A stretch of DNA of 64,000 nt from Methylobacterium sp. J-026 (GTDB lineage Bacteria; Pseudomonadota; Alphaproteobacteria; Rhizobiales; Beijerinckiaceae). A model generated the notes under the pieces. That model did no database searches. It was not told where the DNA came from and was given only the letters and a program-made list of their open reading frames with translations. This document shows positions 53,727 to 62,770 of this stretch, in pieces. Position 1 is the stretch's first letter; each line of letters begins with the position of its first letter. The position numbers and the translations under genes were made by a program. The DNA lies in NCBI RefSeq assembly GCF_022829585.1, contig NZ_JAKSYC010000343.1:1-64000 (forward strand), in the 5' to 3' direction.

Positions 53727-54766
53727 CCGATACCCTGCGCAGCGCCGACGACTTGGCCGCCGCCGGCCTGATCTCCGGCGTCGAGGCCGAGGTGCTGCGC
53801 ACGGTGCTGGCCCGCTACGCCGTGTCGCTGACACCCGACATGGCCGAGCTGATCGATCCGACCGACCCGGACGATCCCATCGCCCGCCAATTCGTGCCCA
53901 CCGCGGAGGAAGTCCGGATCGCGCCGGAGGAGCGTGCCGACCCGATCGGCGACGCCGCCCACGCGCCGGTGACCGGGATCGTCCACCGCTACCCCGACCG
54001 CGTGCTGCTCAAGCCGCTGCACGTCTGCCCCGTCTATTGCCGCTTCTGCTTCCGCCGGGAAATGGTCGGGCCGAATGGCCTCGGGACGCTGGGCGAGGAC
54101 GAGCTGGAGGCCGCCATGGCCTACATCGCCGGCGATCCGCGGATCTGGGAGGTGGTGCTCACCGGCGGCGACCCGTTCGCGCTCTCGGCAAGACGCCTCG
54201 GAATCATCGCGGGGCGGCTGTCGGCCATCGACCACGTGCGCGTGCTGCGGATCCACACCCGCGTCCCCGTGGTCCGGCCCGACAGCGTGACGGATCCGCT
54301 CGTGCGCGCCCTGCGGACGTTCGGAGGCGCGGTCTTCGTCGCCCTGCACGCCAACCACCCGCGTGAGTTCACGCCGGGCGCCCGTGCCGCCTGCGCCCGT
54401 CTGATCGATGCCGGCATCCCGATGGTGAGCCAGTCCGTGCTCCTGCGCGGCATCAACGACGATGCGGCGACGCTGGAGGCCCTGATGCGGACCTTCGTCG
54501 AGAACCGGATCAAGCCCTACTACCTGCACCACGGCGATCTCGCCCCGGGCACAGCCCACCTCCGCACCGGTCTCGCGGAGGGACAGACCCTGATGCGGAC
54601 CCTGCGCGGGCGGCTCTCGGGGCTCGCACAGCCCACCTACGTGCTCGACATTCCCGGCGGCTACGGCAAGGTGCCGGTCGGGCCCAGCTATCTGCGCGAC
54701 ACCGCCGACGGGCAGCGGGTGACCGATCCGGACGGGCGCGAGCATCCCTATCCGCCCGAGGCATGA
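53723..54766 (+). CDS. epmB: EF-P beta-lysylation lysine 2,3-aminomutase (EpmB)
   Basis: A 347-residue radical SAM, PLP-dependent enzyme that makes beta-lysine for EF-P modification. The cluster motif CPVYCRFCF (C102, C106, C109) binds the 4Fe-4S cluster; VVLTGGDPF is the SAM-contact GGDP motif, and IKPYYLHHGDLAPGTAHLR with GGYGKVPVGPSY is the PLP/C-terminal part. A GTG start overlaps the epmA stop (GTGA). The efp-epmA-epmB set is complete here, as in gammaproteobacteria; no epmC was seen. Confidence 0.93.
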   Translation: MTDTLRSADDLAAAGLISGVEAEVLRTVLARYAVSLTPDMAELIDPTDPDDPIARQFVPTAEEVRIAPEERADPIGDAAHAPVTGIVHRYPDRVLLKPLHVCPVYCRFCFRREMVGPNGLGTLGEDELEAAMAYIAGDPRIWEVVLTGGDPFALSARRLGIIAGRLSAIDHVRVLRIHTRVPVVRPDSVTDPLVRALRTFGGAVFVALHANHPREFTPGARAACARLIDAGIPMVSQSVLLRGINDDAATLEALMRTFVENRIKPYYLHHGDLAPGTAHLRTGLAEGQTLMRTLRGRLSGLAQPTYVLDIPGGYGKVPVGPSYLRDTADGQRVTDPDGREHPYPPEA

Positions 54767-54775
54767 GGAAGACGC

Positions 54776-55393
54776 GTGACGCAGCGCAGGCTCTGGGGAC
54801 GGCTCACCTCGGTGAACGTCCAGAAGGCGGTCTGGGGGCTCGACGAGGCCGGACTGGCCTACGAGCAAATCGCGGCCGGCGGCGCCTACGGAATCGTCGC
54901 CGATCCCGCGTACCGCGCCCTGAACCCGAACGGCCTGGTCCCGACGCTGGAGGAGGACGGCTTCGTCCTCTGGGAGTCGAACGCGATCCTCCGCTATCTC
55001 GCGGCGATCAACCCGGGCCTCGCGCTGCCGGATGATCCCCGCGCCCGCGCCCACGTCGAGCAGTGGCTCGATTGGCAGGCCACCAGCTTCACGCCCGCCA
55101 TGCGCGACGCCTTCTGGCAACTCTATCGGTCGTCGGCGCCCGACCGCAGCGTCATCGCGGCTTCGGTCGCCAAGACCGAGGCCATGGCGGCGATCCTCGA
55201 CGCGCATCTCGCGGAACGCGACTACGTGGTCGGGGACCGGTTCGGCATCACCGATATTGCCCTCGGCTGCGCGGCGCATCGCTGGCTGAACCTCCCCACC
55301 GACCGCGTCGAGCGCCCGGCGCTGCGGCGATGGTACGCGCGCCTCGCCGCGCGGCCGGCGGCGGCCCGGGCACTCGGCGAGCCCATCGCCTGA
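54776..55393 (+). CDS. Glutathione S-transferase family protein
   Basis: A 205-residue GST. The thioredoxin-like N-terminal domain has SVNVQKAVWGLDEAGLAYE, NPNGLVPTLEEDGFVLWESN with the cis-proline and glutathione-contact Glu-Ser. The helical C-terminal domain has HLAERDYVVGDRFGITDIALGCAAHRWL. It would conjugate or bind glutathione in the cytoplasm; the substrate is unknown. It starts with GTG nine bases after epmB and may share its transcript. Confidence 0.87.
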   Translation: MTQRRLWGRLTSVNVQKAVWGLDEAGLAYEQIAAGGAYGIVADPAYRALNPNGLVPTLEEDGFVLWESNAILRYLAAINPGLALPDDPRARAHVEQWLDWQATSFTPAMRDAFWQLYRSSAPDRSVIAASVAKTEAMAAILDAHLAERDYVVGDRFGITDIALGCAAHRWLNLPTDRVERPALRRWYARLAARPAAARALGEPIA

Positions 55394-55471
55394 GGGCTTG
55401 GCGGCCCAGGTCTCGGCCCTGACAGGTGGCGCTGGTGCTCGGACAGGCGCCTGTGCGGCCCCTGAACAGGA

Positions 55472-56995
55472 TCACACCGTGGCGCCGATCTGCCAGGGCG
55501 CGAATTCCGAGGACCCGAAATCGAACTGCTCGCTCTTGGTCCGCTCGCCCCCCGCGACGCGCAGGATCTGTTCGAAGATCCGGCGCCCGGCCTGCTCGAC
55601 GCTCTCCGCCCCGTCGAGGATCGTGCCGCAATTCACGTCCATGTCCTCCTCCAGCCGGCGATACATGGCCGAGTTCGTGGCGATCTTGATGGAGGGGGCC
55701 GGCTTGCAGCCGAACACGCTGCCGCGGCCGGTTGTGAAGCAGACGAGATTCGCGCCGCCCGCCACCTGCCCGGTCGCCGAGACCGGGTCGTAGCCGGGTG
55801 TGTCCATGAACACGAAGCCCTTGGCGGTCACGGGGTCGGCGTAGCGCAGGACGTCGACGAGGTTGGTGCTCCCGGCCTTGGCCATGGCGCCCAGGGATTT
55901 CTCCAGGATCGTCGTGAGGCCCCCGGCCTTGTTGCCGGGCGACGGGTTGGCGTCGATCTCCGATCCCTCTTTGCGGGTATAGTCCTCCCACCAGCGCATC
56001 AGGTCGACGAGCTTCTGGCCGATCTCTGGGCTCACGGCACGGCGGGTGAACAGGTGCTCCGCCCCATAGGTCTCGGTGGTCTCCGAGAGGATCACCGTGC
56101 CGCCGTTCCGGACCACGAGGTCGCTGGCGATCCCGAGCGCGGGATTGGCCGAGACCCCCGAATAGCCGTCCGAACCGCCGCATTGCAGGGCGACGATCAG
56201 CTCGCCCGCCGGCACCGGTTCGCGGCGGACCACGTCGGCCTCGGCCAGGATGCCCTTCACGAAGTCGATTCCGGCCTCGACGGTCCTGCGGGTGCCGCCC
56301 AGCGCCTGGATGTTCATGCTGCGGATCCGATCGCCGAGCCCCTGCTCGTCCAGGAAGGCGCCGATCTGGTTCACCTCGCAGCCGAGCCCGATCATCACGA
56401 TGTGCGAGAAGTTGACGTGCCGGGCATAGCCCGCGAGCGTCCGGCGCAGGAGTCGCAGCGGCTCGCCCATCGCCATGCCGCAACCGGTCTTGTGGGTCAG
56501 CGCCACGACGCCGTCGACGTTCGGATAGGCGGCGAGCGGGTCGAGGCCGAGGATCGGGTGCCGCCGGAACGCGTCGGCGATGAGATCCGCCACGTGGGCG
56601 CTGCAATTCACCGAGGTCAGGATGCCGACGTAATTGCGGGTCGCCACGCGCCCGTCGGGCCGGCGGATGCCCTGGAAAGTCGCTTGCGGCGTGATGCTCT
56701 GCGTCGGTCGGACATCGACCCCGAACGCGTAGTCGCGGGCGAATGCGCCCATGCCGAGATTGTGGACGTGGACATGCTGTCCGGCGGCGATGTCGGCCTT
56801 CGCGAAGCCGATGATCTGGCCGTACTTGAGCACCGGCGCGCCGCTGCGATGCGGGCGCACCGCCACCTTGTGGCCCGCCGGGATCCGCTCGGCCGCGGTC
56901 ACGCCGTCCGCGACCGGCGTGCCGGGCTCGATCGCGGCCCGGGCGACGACGACGCCGTCGTCGGGGCGCAGGGCGATGACGGGAAAAGCGGTCAT
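55472..56995 (-). CDS. Altronate/galactarate dehydratase (UxaA/GarD family)
   Basis: A 507-residue sugar-acid dehydratase. The N-terminal SAF domain has VARAAIEPGTPVADGVTAAE and the AGHKVAVRPHRSG histidine. The catalytic part has ALTHKTGCGMAMG, IGLGCEVNQIG, LQCGGSDGYSGVSANPALG and the signature NPSPGNKAGGLTTILEKSLG. The enzyme dehydrates altronate or galactarate to the 2-keto-3-deoxy product. I use the ATG at 56995 with a strong GAGGAG site; an ATG at 57034 overlapping the MFS stop codon is an alternative. With the MFS carrier it forms a sugar-acid use module. Confidence 0.9.
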   Translation of the reverse strand: MTAFPVIALRPDDGVVVARAAIEPGTPVADGVTAAERIPAGHKVAVRPHRSGAPVLKYGQIIGFAKADIAAGQHVHVHNLGMGAFARDYAFGVDVRPTQSITPQATFQGIRRPDGRVATRNYVGILTSVNCSAHVADLIADAFRRHPILGLDPLAAYPNVDGVVALTHKTGCGMAMGEPLRLLRRTLAGYARHVNFSHIVMIGLGCEVNQIGAFLDEQGLGDRIRSMNIQALGGTRRTVEAGIDFVKGILAEADVVRREPVPAGELIVALQCGGSDGYSGVSANPALGIASDLVVRNGGTVILSETTETYGAEHLFTRRAVSPEIGQKLVDLMRWWEDYTRKEGSEIDANPSPGNKAGGLTTILEKSLGAMAKAGSTNLVDVLRYADPVTAKGFVFMDTPGYDPVSATGQVAGGANLVCFTTGRGSVFGCKPAPSIKIATNSAMYRRLEEDMDVNCGTILDGAESVEQAGRRIFEQILRVAGGERTKSEQFDFGSSEFAPWQIGATV

Positions 56996-57030
56996 GGGGC
57001 TCTCCTCGGGATGCGTCACGGTCGCGTCGC

Positions 57031-58341
57031 TCATCGGGCCGGCTCGGGGCGGAGCGCCGGGGCGCGGGCGTCCCGGACCGGCAGCGGCGCGATCTCGCCG
57101 ACCACGAACAGGTAGATGAAGGCGCCGAGCAGGCAGAAGCCGCCGGCCACCATCAGCGGGATGGCGAACGAGCCCTGCGTGACGGTGAGCATGATTCCGG
57201 TGAAGGTCGTCGTCACGATGCCGGCGACGTTCGAGGCGAAGTTCTGGATCCCGCCGATCGAGGCCACGTGGGCCGGCGTCGGCGCCACGTCGCCGGGCAG
57301 CGCCCAGATCGACGCGGCCGTGAAGGCGAGGCTGCCATAGGCCACGGCGAAGCACAGCAGGGCGACGTAGACGTTGGGCGCGATGATCGACAGCGTGATC
57401 ACCGAGGACATCAGCATGCCGCCGACCAGGCAGGTCTTGCGGGCGGCGGTGAGGCTCCAGCCCCGGCGATAGAGAGCGTCCGAAGCGAAGCCGCCGAGCC
57501 AGCCCGCGGGGATCGAGGCGAGGGCCGGCAGAGTACCCAGGGTGCCGAGTTCCGCCAGCGAGAAGCCCCGGGCCTTGATCAGGTAGGTCGGGAACCACGT
57601 GATGAAGAAGTAGATCACGAAGTTCAGGCAGAAGAACCCGGCCATCATCCCCCAGACGGTGCGGTACCGGAACAGGGACAGCCACGGCACCTGAGTCTGC
57701 GCCTCGGCGGCATCGACGGCCTTCGGCCGCTCCTGCGCGGCGCGGAGCCGGGCGAGGTCCTCCGGCGCGACGGCGGGGTGGTTCTCGGGCTCGCGGTAGA
57801 GCCACATCCAGAACACGGCCCAGACGAAGCCGAGCAGCCCGGTGACAATGAACGATTCGCGCCAGCCCAGCGTCGCGATCACCCAGGAGACCAGGGGGAT
57901 CGCCAGCGCCGATCCGACCCGCGAGCCGCTGTCGAAGATGCTGCTGGCAAAGCTGCGCTCGCTCCGCGGGAACCACGAGGCCGCGACCTTGGCGAAGGAC
58001 GGGTAGGCCCCGGCCTCGCCGACGCCGAGCAGCATGCGCAGGCCGAGCAGCGACAGGAAGCCCCGGCCGGCGGCGGTCAGCGCCGTGCAGGCCGACCACC
58101 AGACCACCGCCGCCACCAGCGACAGCCGCGCCCCGACCCGGTCGGCGACGTAGCCGAAGGGCAGCTGCATGATCGCGTAGGTCCAGAAGAAGCCCGACAG
58201 GATCAGGCCCAGGTCAGTGGTGTTCAGCCCGAGCTCCTTGGCCATGGAGGGGGCCGCGACCGCGAGGTTGGCGCGGTCGATGTAGTTGATCGCGTTGGCG
58301 GCCATGCACAGGCCGATCATGAGCCAGCGTAAGCGGGGCAT
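57031..58341 (-). CDS. MFS transporter, anion:cation symporter (hexuronate/glucarate type)
   Basis: A 436-residue twelve-helix carrier of the anion:cation symporter branch of MFS. Helix 1 has MAANAINYIDRANLAVAAPSM, the MFS motif A appears as GYVADRVGARLSLV, and helix 4/5 has GVGEAGAYPSFAKVAASWFP. Relatives import glucarate, galactarate, hexuronates or phthalate with protons. The stop overlaps an in-frame ATG of the dehydratase gene, showing close linkage. GGGAGGAG precedes the start. Aldarate or hexonate is the likely substrate by context. Confidence 0.9.
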   Translation of the reverse strand: MPRLRWLMIGLCMAANAINYIDRANLAVAAPSMAKELGLNTTDLGLILSGFFWTYAIMQLPFGYVADRVGARLSLVAAVVWWSACTALTAAGRGFLSLLGLRMLLGVGEAGAYPSFAKVAASWFPRSERSFASSIFDSGSRVGSALAIPLVSWVIATLGWRESFIVTGLLGFVWAVFWMWLYREPENHPAVAPEDLARLRAAQERPKAVDAAEAQTQVPWLSLFRYRTVWGMMAGFFCLNFVIYFFITWFPTYLIKARGFSLAELGTLGTLPALASIPAGWLGGFASDALYRRGWSLTAARKTCLVGGMLMSSVITLSIIAPNVYVALLCFAVAYGSLAFTAASIWALPGDVAPTPAHVASIGGIQNFASNVAGIVTTTFTGIMLTVTQGSFAIPLMVAGGFCLLGAFIYLFVVGEIAPLPVRDARAPALRPEPAR

Positions 58342-58451
58342 CGTGCTCCTCCCGAAACGCGGGGATGGCGTCCCCGTCTGGAGCGGCGCCCCCGTTTTGG
58401 CCGGGGGTCGCCGCGGTCTCGTCCGATCAGATCCGCTTCCGCGGACCCGGC

Positions 58452-59522
58452 TCAGTCACGGTAGGCGTCCCCGTCGAGCCCGTGCGGCCGGCCCGCGGCC
58501 AGGAGCGTCTCCCAAACCGGCTCCGGCAACGGGACCCCCTCGGCGAGGCGCTGGGCGCGCATGCGGCGCTCCGGCTCGCCGGGCAGCAGCACCTCGGCGC
58601 CCGGCATCGGCCGGGCGCTCTTGAAGAAGTCGAGATAGGTCCGCGCCTCGGTGGCGAGGGCGTCCTCGGCCCCGAAGGCTTCGGGCCTCACGTAGATCGA
58701 CAGCATGCCGTTGCAGATCCGCCGCCGGCCCGGACCCGCCGTGCCGGAACCGGTGAGCGCCCCGGCGAGCAGCTCGCACATCAGGGCGAGGCCCGAGCCC
58801 TTGTGCTCGCCGAAGGCGCGGATCGCACCGGTGCCGCGCTGGTTGTCGCGGGCGTCCCCGTCGAGGGGGCCGAACAGCGTCGCGGGATCGGCGCTGAGGC
58901 GACCGTCCGGTTCGATCAGCGCGCCCGCCGGCAGCGGCTTGCCGCCCCGGGACGCGACCAGCACCTTGCCCTCGGCTACGGCCGAGGTGGCGAAATCGAG
59001 GATGACCGGCTCGGAATCCGGCACCGGGAAGCCGGCCGCGAAGGGGGCCGTGGAGAACCGCCGCTCGACGGAGCCGAAGGGCGCCACCAGCAGGCTCCCC
59101 GACACGTTGACGAAATGGACCGAGACCAGCCCCGACGCGGCGGCGCGCTCCGCCCATTCGCCGATCCGGCCGAGATGCCCGGCATGCCGGAGCGCGACGA
59201 TCGCCACGCCGTTCGCCTGCGCCTTGGCGATCCCGAGATCGGTGGCGAAGGGCCCGGCGGTCTGCCCGAACCCGTAATGCGCGTCGATTAGGGCGAAGCA
59301 CGGGGCGTCGCTGACGATCTCAGGGACCCGGCCCGCCTCGACCTCGCCCGCGCGCAGCCACTCCACGTAGCGGGTGACCCGGACGACGCCGTGGCTGTCG
59401 TGGCCGGTGAGGTTGGCGGCGACCAGGAAACGGCCGATCCGCTCCGCCTCCGCCTCCGCGCAACCCTCGCGGAAGAAGATGTCCCGCACATAGGCGGACA
59501 GCCTATCGGCCGAGATCCGCAT
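58452..59522 (-). CDS. Ldh-type (malate/L-lactate/ureidoglycolate) dehydrogenase
   Basis: A 356-residue NAD(P)-dependent oxidoreductase of the LDH2/MDG family, which differs in fold from classical lactate dehydrogenase. Typical parts are LTGHDSHGVVRVTRYVEWL, the GFGQTAGPFATDLGIAKAQ segment, RHAGHLGRIGEWAE with catalytic His and FGEHKGSGLALMCELLAG. Substrates in the family include malate, lactate, ureidoglycolate and sugar acids. It lies 110 bases upstream of the MFS/dehydratase pair on the same strand, so it may be part of one sugar-acid module. Confidence 0.88.
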   Translation of the reverse strand: MRISADRLSAYVRDIFFREGCAEAEAERIGRFLVAANLTGHDSHGVVRVTRYVEWLRAGEVEAGRVPEIVSDAPCFALIDAHYGFGQTAGPFATDLGIAKAQANGVAIVALRHAGHLGRIGEWAERAAASGLVSVHFVNVSGSLLVAPFGSVERRFSTAPFAAGFPVPDSEPVILDFATSAVAEGKVLVASRGGKPLPAGALIEPDGRLSADPATLFGPLDGDARDNQRGTGAIRAFGEHKGSGLALMCELLAGALTGSGTAGPGRRRICNGMLSIYVRPEAFGAEDALATEARTYLDFFKSARPMPGAEVLLPGEPERRMRAQRLAEGVPLPEPVWETLLAAGRPHGLDGDAYRD

Positions 59523-59658
59523 GCCGTTACCTCCCTGGCCGCGCCTCGCCGGGCGCGTGCGGGACGAAGCTAGCGCTCAAGGACGTGCCGCGCGAGCACC
59601 GGCGGTGACGTCCGAGCGGACCTGTCGTCCGATCGAAACATCGTCGGCGCGGGGCCCG

Positions 59659-60384
59659 TCACGAGATCTCGCGGATCAGCTTGGCGATGATCGCGCGCCC
59701 GAACGCCTCGAAGCCCTCGGCGGTCATCACGAACGCCCCCTCGCCGCCGATCACGAGGTTCCGGTAATAAGCCGCGAGGCCGCCGGCCGGGTTGGTGTGC
59801 TCCCTCAGGAAACCGGGCATTCCGTCCGGATCGGTGAGGATCACGATGCCGTTCACCGTGATCCCGGCCGTTACGGCGGCGTCCCGGGCCTCCGTGATCG
59901 AGCGGCCGGCATTGCCGGTGCCGTCACCCGAGACGTCGATCACCTTCCGGTCGGTCCGGAACGGTGCCCGCGCCAGCAGGTCGGCGGCGAAACCGATGGC
60001 CGATCCGATCGCGGTCCGGCCGTAGAAGGGGCGCTCCGCTTCGGCGAGCCGCGCCGCGAAGAGGCCCGCATCCTGCGCGGAGGCGATCACCATCCAGTCG
60101 ACCGCAACGCGCTGCTCCCCGGGCCCGGCCCAGTCGAACAGGGCGACGCCGATGCGCCCGGCCGGCCCGTCGCCGATGGCCCGCAAGATCCGGGGATCGG
60201 CGAAGGCCTCGGCATAGCCGCGCCGTTCCAGGTCGAAGCGCGCCTCGCTGATGCTCAGGGACACGTCCACCGCGAGCGCCAGCAGCACGTCCACGTCCAG
60301 GTCGGCCGCGGCGGCGCGGCCGCCGGGGAGGGACAGTGTCGCGAGCATTCCGGACAGGAGCTGGCGTCGCCGCATGGCCGACAC
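59659..60384 (-). CDS. DUF1194 von Willebrand factor A-type exported protein
   Basis: A 241-residue protein with a signal peptide (MRRRQLLSGMLATLSLPGGRAAA, RR-containing, perhaps Tat). A vWA domain follows with the metal-ion-dependent adhesion site: LALAVDVSLSISE (DxSxS), a threonine in GRTAIGSAIGFAADLL, and the VIDVSGDGTGNAG aspartate. The family (DUF1194) is common in alphaproteobacteria; it is thought to bind proteins or surface structures in the periplasm. Starts at 60384 or 60375 are both possible. Confidence 0.88.
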   Translation of the reverse strand: MSAMRRRQLLSGMLATLSLPGGRAAAADLDVDVLLALAVDVSLSISEARFDLERRGYAEAFADPRILRAIGDGPAGRIGVALFDWAGPGEQRVAVDWMVIASAQDAGLFAARLAEAERPFYGRTAIGSAIGFAADLLARAPFRTDRKVIDVSGDGTGNAGRSITEARDAAVTAGITVNGIVILTDPDGMPGFLREHTNPAGGLAAYYRNLVIGGEGAFVMTAEGFEAFGRAIIAKLIREIS

Positions 60385-60599
60385 TCAAGGGGAGGCGCCG
60401 CGCGCGGGGGCGGACGGCCGCATCCCAGGCAACGGACCTGCCGCCCCGCCAGTTCGATCCGTCGCCCGCCCGTCTCGAAATGGTTCCGCGCCGGGCCCTC
60501 GGCACCGTGCCGCTTTTGGCCCCATCCCGTGCCTGCCCGACGCCGCTAACTGGGCGTCGCGAAGGCGCGTTGTGCGCTGCAGAAACCGGAAAACATCCT

Positions 60600-60821
60600 A
60601 TGCGCATCGTCCACCGGATCGGACGCGGTCTCGAGAGCCTGATCGTGGCGGCCCTCATCGGGGCCGTGGCCCTGTTAAGCCGAACGATCGACGCCATGAT
60701 CGGCTTCGTCGGCCGCCAATCCGATCGCCTCGATGCCGGACTCGGGGAACTCGCCCGCCAATCCAAGGAACGGCACAGGCAGCAGGGCCGGCGACTGATC
60801 GATCCGATCAGCCTGAAATAG
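60600..60821 (+). CDS. Small hypothetical protein with one membrane helix
   Basis: A 73-residue protein: MRIVHRIGRGLESLIVAALI leads into a membrane helix (LIVAALIGAVALLSRTI), then a basic amphipathic tail (RQSDRLDAGLGELARQSKERHR). No family recognised. The frame is open further upstream, but that part looks non-coding. The coding call rests on the hydrophobic-basic pattern and ATG position. Confidence 0.5.
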   Translation: MRIVHRIGRGLESLIVAALIGAVALLSRTIDAMIGFVGRQSDRLDAGLGELARQSKERHRQQGRRLIDPISLK

Positions 60822-60856
60822 GTCGATGGCCGGGGCCTCCGTTTCGGGACGACGCA

Positions 60857-61624
60857 CTACAGTCCCGGCCCCTTGGCGGCCCCGAAGATGCGGCCGGGCC
60901 GATTGTCGGCACCACCCTGCAGCAGCACGACCCAGCTGTCGGCTTCGGCGATCGCGGCCTGCGTGTCGGGCACATCGAAGCTGACCGCCTGGCCGGTCCA
61001 GTGGCCGAGATGCTGCAGCCCCCGCACCACGTTGACGTAGGTCGCGGTCCGGCCGCCATTCTCGCCGGCCTGGATCGCGATCACCCGGCTGCGCAGCACG
61101 GGGACCAGCCAGACCTCGCCGCGCAGATCGGCCGCGAGGTCCGGCGCCGCCCCGATCTCCACCTGGATCCGGTCGCCGCGGATCTCGCCGCGCACCGGCA
61201 CCGGCAGGCCGCCGCGCTGTGACGCATCGCGCATCAACCGGTCGAGACCGGCTCTGTCGGAGCCCACCACCACGCCGCTGCCATCGATCACCGCCTGCGG
61301 GGTGAAGACCTGCCGGGCGCCGCGCGTCCGCGCATAGGCCCGCTGACGCTCGGTGAGGGGCCGCGAGGCCAGGGTGTCCTTCCAGCCGAGGTAATCCCAA
61401 TAGGTCACCGGAAGGGTCAGGGCGATCACCCCGGGCTGGCGGGCGAGGTCGCGCAGCACCGGATCGGCCGTGCGGCAGGCCCCGCAGCCCTGGCTGGTGA
61501 ACAGTTCCACGACCGCGCGAACCGGCTCGGCCCGCGCCGCGGAGGCAGCCACGGCGGTGCCGAGCAGCACGGCCGCGCGGAGCGCGCGACGGTCGCGGAT
61601 CGGGGCGCGGTGCCGGGGATTCAT
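60857..61624 (-). CDS. DUF1223 exported thioredoxin-like protein
   Basis: A 255-residue exported protein with an N-terminal signal segment (about 1-32, ending ARAEP). The DUF1223 domain opens AVVELFTSQGCGACRTADPV with a CGAC redox pair in a thioredoxin-like fold, then LPVTYWDYLGWKDTLASRPL and RGARQVFTPQAVIDG with the cis-proline region. It is widespread in Rhizobiales, and function is unknown; a periplasmic thiol role is inferred. It starts seven bases after the acyltransferase gene ends and so is probably co-transcribed. Confidence 0.9.
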   Translation of the reverse strand: MNPRHRAPIRDRRALRAAVLLGTAVAASAARAEPVRAVVELFTSQGCGACRTADPVLRDLARQPGVIALTLPVTYWDYLGWKDTLASRPLTERQRAYARTRGARQVFTPQAVIDGSGVVVGSDRAGLDRLMRDASQRGGLPVPVRGEIRGDRIQVEIGAAPDLAADLRGEVWLVPVLRSRVIAIQAGENGGRTATYVNVVRGLQHLGHWTGQAVSFDVPDTQAAIAEADSWVVLLQGGADNRPGRIFGAAKGPGL

Positions 61625-61631
61625 GGGGACA

Positions 61632-62648
61632 TCAGAGCGTCTGGTCCGCGTTCTGGGAAATCACGTTGGCTTGAGAAGCCTCGACCGGCGGGCGGGACGC
61701 CGCCGATGCCATCCGCGGCTCGGGCAGCATGTCGGGTCGCCACCGGCGGTGCATCCAGAGCCACTGACCGGGATTCTCACGCACCCAGCCCTCGACCACG
61801 GCGGTCATCGCCTGCATGGCGCCGGGCACGTCGATGGTCCCGTCAGCGGCCCGCGGCAGAATGAGCGGCGGCGTCAGTTCCAGGCGGAAGCGGCCCTCCG
61901 GCAGCCGCACGACCCGGACGCCGTGGACGGGGCACTCGTAGTGACGGACGAGCTTGGCGAGCAGCGGGTTGGCGAGGCAGGGCCGGCCGAGGAACTCCAC
62001 CACGACGCCGCGGGTGAAGTGCTGATCGATCAGCTGACCGAGATGGCCGCCATTCTCCACCACATCGCGCATGGCGAAGACGGCGCCCGGCTTCGAGGCG
62101 GCCAGGCCGCCCATGGAGCGGCGGCGGACTTCCTGCACGAGGCGTGCGGCGGCCGGATTGTTGGGCGGCCGGAATACGGCGGTTGCATCGAGGCCGAACC
62201 GGGCGGCGCAAATCGCCGGCAATTCCCAGTTGGCCAGGTGAGCGGAGAAGATCAGGCCCGGCGCGCCGTCGTCGCGCAGGGCGAAGAAATGCTCGATGCC
62301 CGAGACCTCGGTCCGGGATGGGCCCGTGGCCGCCGGATCGTAATCGAACAGACTGTCGAGATGGGCGTATTCGGCGCCCGTCCGCCCGAGATTGTCCCAG
62401 GCCTCCAGGGCGATTGTTCGCCGCTCAGCCTCCGGCATCTCGGGGAAGGCCGCCCGCAGGTTCTGCAGGGCGGTCTGGTGGGCCGGCAGGAGGGGCCCGA
62501 TCCGACGCAGCAGCCCGGCGCCCGACGCGGTCGAGCGCGCCGGCCCGAGGCTGCGGGCGAGCCAGACCAGGGCGCGGATCAGGGGTATCGTGGCGTAGCC
62601 CAGGAGGCGCGGGTACGACCGTTTCAGCAGAAGAGCGAGACGCAGCAC
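61632..62648 (-). CDS. lpxXL: Lipid A very-long-chain acyltransferase, LpxXL/HtrB family
   Basis: A 338-residue lysophospholipid-type acyltransferase of the LpxL/HtrB family with a membrane anchor near the N-terminus. GLIFSAHLANWELPAI holds the HX4E catalytic motif, IDQHFTRGVVVEFLGRPCLA follows, and ENPGQWLWMHRRWRPD near the end is typical. In Rhizobiales the LpxXL member adds the 27-hydroxyoctacosanoyl chain to lipid A. I use GTG at 62648 with a GGGA site. The dehydrogenase gene upstream is the usual neighbour in the acpXL cluster, which supports LpxXL rather than another LpxL paralogue. Confidence 0.87.
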   Translation of the reverse strand: MLRLALLLKRSYPRLLGYATIPLIRALVWLARSLGPARSTASGAGLLRRIGPLLPAHQTALQNLRAAFPEMPEAERRTIALEAWDNLGRTGAEYAHLDSLFDYDPAATGPSRTEVSGIEHFFALRDDGAPGLIFSAHLANWELPAICAARFGLDATAVFRPPNNPAAARLVQEVRRRSMGGLAASKPGAVFAMRDVVENGGHLGQLIDQHFTRGVVVEFLGRPCLANPLLAKLVRHYECPVHGVRVVRLPEGRFRLELTPPLILPRAADGTIDVPGAMQAMTAVVEGWVRENPGQWLWMHRRWRPDMLPEPRMASAASRPPVEASQANVISQNADQTL

Positions 62649-62770
62649 TTTCGTTTCCCGGGCTCGATCCGGGCCGCCCCCCAAGACACCCGTGCGGCAC
62701 CGTTTACGCCAGGTTTGCCGCAGCGCGAAACACGCTCGGACGCGCAGGCTCCGCGCCCGCGCGCGCCGCC

